Positions 56,001-64,000 of a stretch of 64,000 nt of DNA are shown here, in pieces. A program made the position numbers and the translations under genes. Location: contig NC_086352.1 in the NCBI RefSeq assembly GCF_036324505.1, positions 33,846,358-33,910,357 of the forward strand, given 5' to 3'. The notes under the pieces are model-generated. The model saw only the letters and a program-made list of their open reading frames with translations, searched no databases and was not told the origin of the DNA. Source of the DNA: Eleginops maclovinus. Its lineage: Eukaryota; Chordata; Actinopteri; Perciformes; Eleginopidae. Every line of letters begins with the position of its first letter. Positions within the stretch are counted from its first letter, which is position 1.

Positions 56001-57524
56001 GCACCACAAGACCTAAACAGAAAACCTCCACAACCAGCGTCAGGCAGCAGATCATTAAGTACAAGGAAGAACTTTCACATCCCATCACTGAGGACACAGG
56101 AACAGACTTCTGGCTGGAAAAGAGTGACAGTTTTTATCACAGTTTAAAACCTTTTGCTTTGGACTTGTTGGCTATGCCAGCTTCTCAAGCTTTTGCAGAG
56201 AGAGTATTCAGCATCACAGGTGACCTCACAAGAGGACGGCGCAACAGAGGAAGGGTCAGCTTGGAGCGAAGTGCTTTCCTTAAAATGAACAGAAACAAAT
56301 AGAACTGTTGTATTCACTGCTATTTACAGCATTACAGCTGTAGCAGTATATGCACAACTTAGAGTTTCCGGTCTGGTATTTGTTTTGTTTTTTGTTTAAT
56401 ATGAGAGCAGAGAGATTTTTCTTGTTCCATGCAATAATGGCATTACAGCTGAGCATGTAATTCACTTGTCTTGAGTTGAGCTCCTTGATACTAGCTCATT
56501 GATACTACTTCGAATTATTAACAGAAGAATATTTTGTTTTGTGTGCAATGACATTTCAACCAATGCATATTTTCTTTTAGGCTACATATGTTTTGTTTTT
56601 CCTTTTCAAATCTAAGTGATTTTGCTCACAATGCACAGAGTAATAGTTGATGACTAAGAAGATGATGCTTAGTTACAGAGTTGTGTGCTTTTTAGTTTAA
56701 TGTGATATTTACCTGTATTTTAAATGCTGAGACAGCACAGCAGGGTGTTTTTTTTTTTCATTTACTTGAACATTAAGGAGTATTACAGCCAATACATCTT
56801 TTATTCTACTTTTGAGAATTCTTGTTGATTTTGTAAGGCATTGTAGCCTAACAGTAATTTAAGTTATCTTGAGGTACAGTACGTGAACGTTATCAGTAGT
56901 GCATTTTCTGTATCTACCTTGTGCAATGGCATTACAACCAATAGTTGTATTATTATTTTTGAGAATTGCACTTTATTTATTTGTTTATTTTTTTTGAGTT
57001 AGGTGATTTATTCTTTCAAGATGAAAGACAATATTATTGAAATAGATGTCATATGCAATACATATCATTCAAGGAGAATGCATATCTTTTTCAGGGAGCA
57101 TGTATATTTTTCAGGGAGAGCAGGCCTTATGCTAACTTTATTTGAGATTATCTTTTGTGAAAAAGCCATGGTCAGTGTTTTTGACATTAAAAGTAAAATA
57201 AAATACATGTTTTGTTCTGTTAAATCTCTGTCTGTATTGCATATTCAAACCTTAATACCATTCCAATTCTGGTGAAACATTTATTCAACGAAGTCCACGG
57301 TAGATTTAGTCGACTTATCTGCTATTAGGTGGTCTGCTAAAACTAGACTAAGACTAAAAGACTTAAGACTAGACTAAGACTAAAACTGATGATATTTAGT
57401 CGACTAAAACTAGACTAAGACTAAAAGATTTCAGATGACTAAAATATGACTAAAACTAAACGGTCTGTTATTCAAAAGACTAAGACTAAGACTAAATCAG
57501 AATTTACTGTCAAAATTAACACTG
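53090..57524 (+). mobile_element. hAT DNA transposon, complete and apparently autonomous, in cemip intron C9/C10
   Basis: The element begins CAGTGTTAATTTCGTTGA and ends with the reverse complement of CAGTGTTAATTTTGACAG, giving inverted ends of at least 12 bp. It is flanked by a perfect 8-bp direct repeat GTTTCTGG at 53082-53089 and 57525-57532, the length hAT transposases produce. It contains a three-exon transposase with an open frame (53462-56302). The last about 230 bp carry many short TAGACTAAGACTAAA-like motifs, plausible subterminal transposase-binding sites; the 5' end carries GACGAA/TCGTCAACGA motifs instead. Inserted in the sense orientation relative to cemip and inside an older hAT-type element. 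The intact duplication suggests a recent insertion. Confidence 0.93.
53462..56302 (+). CDS. hAT transposase with BED zinc finger, three exons, open frame
   Basis: Exon 1 is 53462-53629 (donor GCGAAG|GTAAGC), exon 2 is 54367-55052 (acceptor CCTCACAG, donor CAGCG|GTGAGC) and exon 3 is 55198-56302 (acceptor TTGTTATTAG). Phases agree and the joined protein is 652 residues with no internal stop. A BED-type zinc finger uses C27, C30, H45 and H50. Family-typical catalytic positions are present: D176 in GLDLWT, D245 in VITDNGSN, a C298-x2-H301 motif, R355-W356 in CPTRWSS, and E619 in FAERVFS within the C-terminal hAT dimerisation region. It would cut and paste DNA with the surrounding ends. The exon model is my inference from splice motifs and phase; the motifs are directly readable. 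An acidic stretch (TSSEADSPGSETAMESDSEI) precedes the second junction, where the catalytic core is commonly interrupted by a variable insertion. Confidence 0.9.
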
Positions 57525-57532
57525 GTTTCTGG
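57525..57532 (+). repeat. 8-bp target-site duplication, right copy (inner hAT)
   Basis: GTTTCTGG immediately after the terminal AAATTAACACTG; identical to 53082-53089. Confidence 0.93.
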
Positions 57533-57721
57533 GTCAATCTTACTATTCGGTGCCATTTCAGCATGGTAACTTTCAATCAAAAAATACAAAATGTTTGATG
57601 TTTTTAACATTTCATCTGAAAGAGGGATTTTCAAACTATAAGAAAAATGTATTGGTCCAGCTATGGATATTATACTGTAATGTTTTTTTACCAAATTCTT
57701 CACACATGACGTAATCCAAAT

Positions 57722-59584
57722 GTCCACCCTGTTATGGGACATTCTCATTCCTCTTGATAACTGTTTTGAATGCACAGTTTTAGTAATATTTACATTTTCT
57801 AAGAGCTACAATGTCCCTCATTTCACCCTGCAAGGATATTTTCAGAAAGTATGCATAAACAAGCATTATATTGAAAGAGGCCATGTTCAGTTTAAGGCAC
57901 AATGTAATTTCAACACATTTCTTTTAGATTTAAAAGGAATATAAATGGAATTTGAACCCATTTTTAAGTACATTTATTTTGCTGATTCATTCCCTTCAAA
58001 TAACCACAGAGACATGCATTACATTTGTTGATTTGATTTAATTAACATAAAAAACACACACAGGTAACAGGATGGACATAGGAGAAACAGGGTGGACAGG
58101 AAGTAACAGGGTGGACATCAAACCAGTGAACAACAAACATTCAAGAAACATTTAGCACCTCTCAACAAACTCATGTAGATGCATGTCCACATTGAACAAA
58201 CTCTCTGTACACCAAAAATCACTCACACCTCTCACCTCTCAACTATGCAACAACAAGACAGGCACAGACGGAGACAGTTATGGAACAGACCAGCAACCCA
58301 TGTGTTTTCCAACAAAATCCCACACCATCTTCTCCAGCTGAACTGACCTCTTATTCAGAGGTTGTGGCTCTTTCATTAGACACACAACCTGGTCATCCCT
58401 GTACCATGAAATGTCCTCTCGTGGACTTGGCCAGTAGAACTTGTTGGTGCCATTCTTGTGCATGCATTTTACTTGTACATCATCCTCAACCTCCAAGATG
58501 ATGCCTGGGTAGGGCTCACCATCATAATTGATAATGCACCACTGACCAATGTTGCCTTTTGAGATGTTCTCAGGCCGTGATGGTCCTTCGGTGCAATGCA
58601 GGCTTGCCTCTTGACCCATGCTTGCCTCTTGACCCATGCTCACCTCCTTCAGGTCATAGCATGCACAGTCCAGCACACCTTTGTCTGCCTGGCAAAGGCA
58701 AGTTATGTCCCGGTATTGAATTGTTCCCGGAGAGGAACTGAGGACTTGATGTATTTTCATTGTTCCTTTCACAGGCACAAGCGTTGGTGCATCCTCCATT
58801 TCTTGCACTTTCCTCGCAACATCTTTTTGGCCCACAAAAAAAAGTTCTACTGAAGTGCCCATGTTCCTCAACTTGTGGAACATGGCTTCTGCATCTGGAA
58901 TATCTATCTTTTTCTTCCTTCCTCTCTGTCCTTTCTCCACTTCTCTTTCTCATTATTGAGATATTTCTCTCTTCTCTCAGGGTCAGTGTCACGACGTGCC
59001 CTGTAGCGCCGCTGCTTTTCAGCTGCAGACAATGGCGCCATTCCCTGACAAATACATGCATACTATTTCAAATCATCTTTTTTGGAAGTATACAGCAAAT
59101 TAATACATAATACGTTAATAATACATACCAATTCACACTTAAAGAAACAAAATGTAAATCTTATATCGACCCTGTTACTATGTGTCCCCCCTGTTACCGT
59201 GCATTACAGTAACATGAGGGACAGTAACAGGGGGGACATTTTATGCTAAAGTCAGCCATTACTGCTAATTTGATGAACAACAAGCTAGTACATGATGATC
59301 ACTGACAACGATTTTTAACATGTTTATTAACCATATTATCAAAATTACAAACAAATATTAGTTCCCACTATAAACAAGCATAACAGGGTGGACGTGTTAT
59401 GCTTGACCTCATCAGTAAACCTTTATAAAACATTGAAATAAATGTTGAGTAAAGAGTGGTACTTACTCTGCTTCTTCTTGAATGTTTTCCCTCCAAAAAT
59501 ATTGTTACATTAGAGAGTCATGTGACTAAAAGAATAGTCAGATGATGCGTTCTATGGAATTCTCATCAGAGTAACAGGGGGGAC
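57722..59584. repeat. Dispersed 14-mer GTAACAGGGTGGAC, about ten copies
   Basis: Copies or near-copies at 57722 (reverse), 58064, 58085, 58103, 59167 (reverse, partial), 59184 (reverse), 59209, 59224, 59380 and 59571. They lie on both sides of the broken ORF at 58278-59041 and on both strands, the layout of subterminal transposase-binding sites. They are too regular for chance but are not a simple tandem array. Confidence 0.75.
58278..59041 (-). pseudogene. Transposon-derived ORF of unknown type, one-base frameshift
   Basis: From ATG at 59041 the frame reads MAPLSAAEKQRRYRARRDTD, then PERREKYLNNEKEKWRKDRE, a basic coiled N-terminus; I believe similar N-termini occur in repeat-encoded fish proteins. 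It hits TAG near 58915 because one A appears missing from an A-run; the adjacent frame then continues for about 213 codons to 58278. That part has a Cys-rich segment (CLCQADKGVLDCACY), a duplicated MGQEAS (a tandem repeat near 58606-58640), and a tail GQWCIINYDGEPYPGIILEV that looks Tudor- or SH3-like and ends WDFVGKHM. I do not recognise the family and assign no function. It lies in the outer hAT, antisense to cemip, among repeated GTAACAGGGTGGAC motifs. Confidence 0.6.
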
Positions 59585-60596
59585 AGTTGACTCAGGGACA
59601 TAACATATTTGAAAGATTTTAAGCATTTAAAATGCATTAATAACAGAAAATAACATCTGGTGAGAAATACTTTAAATAGGACAATACAGAAATGATGAAA
59701 AACCTTGAATTTATTAGATTTTCCTTACTTATATATGTAACTGAAGTCACGCAAACATGTCTGGGGACATAGTATTTTAGTGTACTTGTGCTAAAATCAG
59801 ACTATTTTATTTTAAATTCATTTATCCTGTGTACATATAATTGTGTCCTATGGTAGAGGGTGGTTAAGCATACAAGAAAAGGGTTTAGAAATAAGTAGAA
59901 GCCCATTTGTACACAAAATATACCATATTATGTCAATGGGACTCAAATGGCACCAAATACTAGGAATGACCCTTCTATTAATATTTATGCCATAATACGG
60001 CGTAGAAATGTTGCTGGAATCGGTAGACTCTCTTCTTTCCGATGCATTCTCCCGCAAGATCCTACGTGATTCACAGCCGGAGCTAGGGGGCCAATAATAG
60101 AGCTTGACGCATACATCTTTATGAATGATGTGTGTATCAAGCTCTCTTATTCGCCCTTTCAATGCATATCAAAGCTCATAGCACCCGCCATTAGGACACG
60201 GCTATGAGCTGCGGGACCACAGTTATGTTTTTTTGAAGTTTAACAACACAGGGTTTCCCACACATACACTTTACTTGGGCGGGCCGCCCAGGTACATTTA
60301 ACGGCCGCCCAGGTGTATTTTGCGACCCATTTAGTTAAAAAAAATAAATAAATGTATCTGTCCGCGAGCACGACGCCATCCGGATCGGTTTACTAGTGGA
60401 CAATGATCTCCTCGCTCTACGCCTCCTGTACCTGTTCGCTCTGCTATTGTGTCCCCCCCCCCTCAGACTTGACTTGGATGAGTAGTGCACTCGACTCGGA
60501 CTCGACTTGGAATTTTTTGGACTTGACTCGGACTTGAACACTGGAGACTTGAAGCTGGACTTGGACTCGAGGCATAGTGACTTGACTACAACACTG

Positions 60597-60604
60597 GTGT
60601 GAGG
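60597..60604 (+). repeat. 8-bp target-site duplication, right copy (outer hAT)
   Basis: GTGTGAGG directly after ACTACAACACTG; identical to 52876-52883. Confidence 0.88.
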
Positions 60605-62634
60605 CTGCTTGGGTTGCCACACAGCCTGCTCAGAGTTCACAGGCACCGCTCCAAACAAACTGAGACACCCGGCCTCTGTCTGGGCTGGATGCTTCTCTAT
60701 GTGTGTATGTGTGTGTTACTGTATGTGCGGAGGGTTGTGATCGTTCATGTCAATGTAATTTGTATCACTTTCCAATAAGCCGCACCACTACAGAAGGACC
60801 AGATGACAGCTCCCCAAAAGTGAAGCCACAAATGTCTTGAGCGTCCCCTGGATCAGTCACCTTCTACTTCTAGGAAAAACCTTGTTTGCCTTTATACAGT
60901 TCTTTCTCGAAAGCCTGGGTTATAAAGATATCTTGTTTTCTTCATCTGTAGAGTGAGATATCCTTTCACTTGGCTCAGCGGCTCTCTTTGGGAAATATCT
61001 TGGGTGGTGTCCATGATAACAGACATAACAGAACCTTCCAGTCGCTCAGTTCTTTCAGACCGGATTGTAAAAGGAGTTTAACTTCACTGAGTGAGTGTCA
61101 AATGCTGGGTGGACACAGGATCTCACTGCGCCTCTAACGGTCAAGCTGCAGGTGGCCGTAGCAAATGTCACGCTGGAATTGGAAACATTATTTGCGTCCC
61201 TTTGCTTGTTTGCATCAATTGTGCCGTTCCTTTTCAGCTGTTCACTCACCCGCTGACCTTACAAATGTAGTGCACTTTTTTAGTTTGGGCTTGATGCTGC
61301 TTACTTATTGTACCCTGGGCACTTCTAGCTTTAAGTGGGCAGACTGATGCTTCTTTTTTATGTGACTGCTGGATTTCTAGCCAAAGTAGAGTTTTTTTGG
61401 GTCACCAGTGCCTTTATTGAGAGAATGATTTGAAAGGGGGAAACACCATATACTTTGTATAGTTTATGGATGACATGAGTGAAAGGCCCATTTCAAATAC
61501 AGGTCCTCCACACTGTAACTGCGCCACCAATATATGTGCTGCCAGCTCTACCAGGTGTTTTTCTAGGATAACATATTTCTTGACGCCTGATTGACAGCAG
61601 CTAAGTGCTGTGTAAGCAGTGAAGAGAGATGGTTGTAAACTCCGTTGGTGAAGACAGCTCTTAAGGTGCCTCCTTGATTTGCCAGTTGATATTTGTTCAA
61701 ACCTTCATCTATGGCCATGAGTTTTGCGTCATACTGGGTATTATTGGTTTTTCTTTACCTGGCAGGGTGTCTGAGCTCACTGTCTGAGCCAAGAGTAGAT
61801 CCGTTACTACTTAGTGTTCAAGGGTTGTTCAAAAATATTCCAAAAACCATATTGCTAACCACTACTTCTTATTTTTCCACAGTCCAATATGTCCAAAGGG
61901 AGAGTGGTTTTCTATTTCAGGAGATACATTTGACTTTCTCCATAAAAAATGTAAGGCACTAGTTGAAAAATCACAAATGTGCAGAATGCTGGAGGACATT
62001 AACTAGCTCCTCCACCAGACCCTCATTCAGTGGAGCTCAAAGCCAGATTTAAACTTTTTATGACTATTCAAACTGGCAGATATATGAGATGTGTTGCCTT
62101 TAAAGAGGCATCATCCGGTTCTGAAATGTGAAGCCGGTGTGTAATGGCCATAAACCACCGTTCTCTCTCCACTGGTGGCAACAAGCTGAATCGTTTAATA
62201 GAAGAGAAAATGAGCCTACTTCTCACTTGATCTATTACCTCAGTAAAGATTGAATCAGTGTTTTTATTTTCTCAATCTCAAGTAGAAGTCTTCTTCTGTT
62301 CTGCCTGGTGTTTATGTACTTAATTTTAGAGTAAAATAGAGAATAAAGCAGCTACGTTGTGATTGACAGGCTGCCACTGTGTTGTCTACTTAAGATAATG
62401 CTTTGTACTTTTAACAGTGTTCTTTTAAATCATGGAAGTTCATTTAAACATTCCCGTCTGGCCTTAATATTAAATATTTAGCTTTGTACAAAGCTCCTCC
62501 CACTCATGTCATTTCTGAACATGTGGAATGAGCCATGGACTTTGGGATTTTGTTGTGTGTGTCTGTGTAGGCTGTGTGTATGTTACAGTTGAGGTGCATT
62601 GATTGATCTCTAACTCTCACTGTCCCCCGTTTAG

Positions 62635-62826
62635 TTCGTCCTCAGGCCTCCGTCTCCATCGACATGTTGTCCAACAGCAGCATCCTTGAGCTGGCGGACG
62701 AACCGCAGGGCTGGAGGTCCGGGGATCGTGTGGTGGTCGCCAGCACTGACTACTCCATGCACCAGGCGGAAGAGTTCCCCCTGATGCCCTGCTCCAGCTG
62801 CACATCCAACCAGGTCAAGGTCCAAG
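62635..62826 (+). CDS. cemip: cemip coding exon C10: beta-helix region
   Basis: Phase 1 to phase 1, 192 nt, residues 396-459 plus one base. Acceptor CCCCGTTTAG, donor CCAAG|GTAAGA. Reads VRPQASVSIDMLSNSSILEL, then WRSGDRVVVASTDYSMHQAE and CSSCTSNQVKVQ. These match human VRPKLTVTIDTNVNSTILNL, GDTLVIASTDYSMYQAEEF and CRSCAPNQVKV. The N-T/S-S/T sequon near NSS suggests glycosylation. This is the last exon visible; the next family segment is not found before 64000. Confidence 0.95.
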
Positions 62827-63124
62827 GTAAGAGAACCTACAGTGTGTGACAATACAGGACTGCACCTGTACCTGCCATCAGGTACAACTAGTCCTGTCAA
62901 GAAAAGGATACATTTTTGTTTCATTCATACTAAAGCAGATATAACAACAATGTGTGGTTTTGTCTGGATCCTCAGCCGTAAATCAAACTAATTTATGCTG
63001 AGGATTGGCCTCCACCAGTGCTGCGCTTATGTCTCTAATCTTATTTGTGGTATTCATGGACAGGAACTATTGTTGTGACAAAAAGAGGTAGCTAAGTCAG
63101 AAGGCAAAGCTTGCAATGTACCGT

Positions 63125-63422
63125 TCCATCTTTGGCCTTAATCTCACCTATGGTCATGAAGGGTGGGTCATGACCAAAAGAAAAAGGTGCTCCTCTGTCT
63201 AGAAAGGAGCCAGTTGAGGGAGGCTTTCAGGCAGATCCAGGTGATATGAGACCGAGAGGCAGGCCTAAGATGTGGTAGGATTATATCTCCATGCTGGCGA
63301 GGGAGCACCTTGGATCCCCCAGTCAAAGTGGTTATTGTAGCCAGGGAAAGGGACGTTTTCGGCCCACTGCTGGAACTGATTCCTCCACATCCCACCTCCG
63401 GTAACCCGTTAAAGATAGATAC
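63125..63422 (+). mobile_element. Degenerate LINE 3' fragment
   Basis: CTATGGTCATGAAGGGTGGG, then GACCAAAAGA, GAGGAGCC-like AAGGAGCCAGTTGAGG, AGGCAGGCCTAAGATGTGG and CACATCCCACCTCCGGTAA follow the order of a LINE C-terminal segment common in fish, with internal deletions. Ends near a short GATA run. Lies downstream of cemip exon C10. Confidence 0.5.
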
Positions 63423-64000
63423 ATCACTGCCTAAAGACTGCAAGTCAAATTAAGACATATGTGCTCAGACACTATGTCAGTTAGTTAGTTAATGAGTTGG
63501 TTAGTTAGTGAGTTCTGTTTGTAGGAGCCATGCATGTCAAAAAGTGGTGATTTTGTTATAAACTCAAAAAAAGTTAAGGCTAACTGTTAATTTTTTTGGG
63601 TCTTTGTTTGTAATAACTATATTTATTATTTAAGTATTTATGAGTTGGGTCAGATGGGTATGGGCGGCACTCATAGTGAATATATTAGGTGTTTTCCTGT
63701 GTGAGGTGTGTGTGAGAGAGGGTGTTGTTGTATATGATGTTATAATAGGTTGGCCAGATTTTATGAAAATAAGATTTTGTTCAAGGCATTTTTTGGATTT
63801 CAGTTTTCATTATTGGTATCACATTAACAGATCCAAGCCTCTCAGGAACTTGTGTTTGTTTCTGCTGAGTTAAGGGATTAGTCAATCAACAAAATAATAC
63901 CAAGCAATCTTAGTGTTTTATCAAGCTGAAATACACTTTAATAAATATTCACTGGTTCCATCTTTTCAAAACAGAGGATTTTTTCCTTTTTTTACCAATT

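Larger units (their letters stand above)
52884..60596. mobile_element. Older hAT-type element interrupted by the inner hAT
   Basis: The left end reads CAGTGTTGTAGTACTCGAGT and the right end is the reverse complement of CAGTGTTGTAGTCAAGTCAC, a 12-bp exact inverted terminus. Both sides are bordered by GTGTGAGG (52876-52883 and 60597-60604), a perfect 8-bp duplication. Both ends carry repeated ACTTGGACTTGAG/GACTCGGACTTG-like motifs (52890-52985 and 60460-60590), as expected for hAT subterminal binding sites. Without the inner hAT it is about 3.3 kb. I see no transposase of its own; its interior holds other repeat material, including the broken ORF at 58278-59041 and a fragment near 60245-60340 (start CAGGGTTTCCCACACAT) resembling another MITE. 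Confidence 0.88.

Overview
The window looks like teleost fish genomic DNA, most probably from a percomorph. It carries one vertebrate gene with GT-AG introns, long (TG)n/(CA)n tracts, tRNA-derived SINEs, and hAT, Tc1/mariner and piggyBac-like elements. There is no bacterial-style gene packing, CRISPR array or rRNA.

The host gene is the 5' part of cemip (KIAA1199, a secreted hyaluronan-binding and -depolymerising protein) on the + strand. I placed ten coding exons: C1 26728-26782, C2 35393-35530, C3 36921-37059, C4 37762-37998, C5 39272-39451, C6 41941-42011, C7 42224-42319, C8 47064-47185, C9 52085-52232 and C10 62635-62826. They join in frame without a stop into 1378 nt (459 residues plus one base). 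They give a signal peptide, the G8 domain, the first GG/ILEI-type domain and the start of the beta-helix part. The rest of the protein lies beyond position 64000.

Positions 1-26727 contain no coding exon I can recognise. This flank (possibly including a noncoding first exon) holds microsatellites, two SINE copies, two near-palindromic MITEs, hAT-like MITEs, and at 4405-6868 a foldback element. The foldback element has about 0.8 kb inverted arms, two tRNA-like modules per arm, and a spliced PHD-finger remnant in its centre.

The cemip introns carry the mobile DNA. Intron 1 has a piggyBac-like MITE (27232-27846) nested in a Tol2-like hAT MITE. Intron C7/C8 has a 2.7 kb Tc1/mariner-like element (43987-46711) with an open three-exon DD35E transposase antisense to cemip. 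Intron C9/C10 has a 4.4 kb hAT element (53090-57524) with an open three-exon transposase, an 8-bp target duplication, and an apparently complete catalytic set. That hAT sits inside an older hAT-type element (52884-60596), which has its own 8-bp duplication.

The most interesting host-side signals concern splicing. Exon C7 (96 nt, frame-neutral) sits between a (UG)58 tract and a complementary (CA)54 tract. Exon C8 has an acceptor whose pyrimidine tract is a pure (GT)n repeat. Exon C9 has a weak GTACAT donor followed 39 nt later by a strong in-frame GTGAGT donor.
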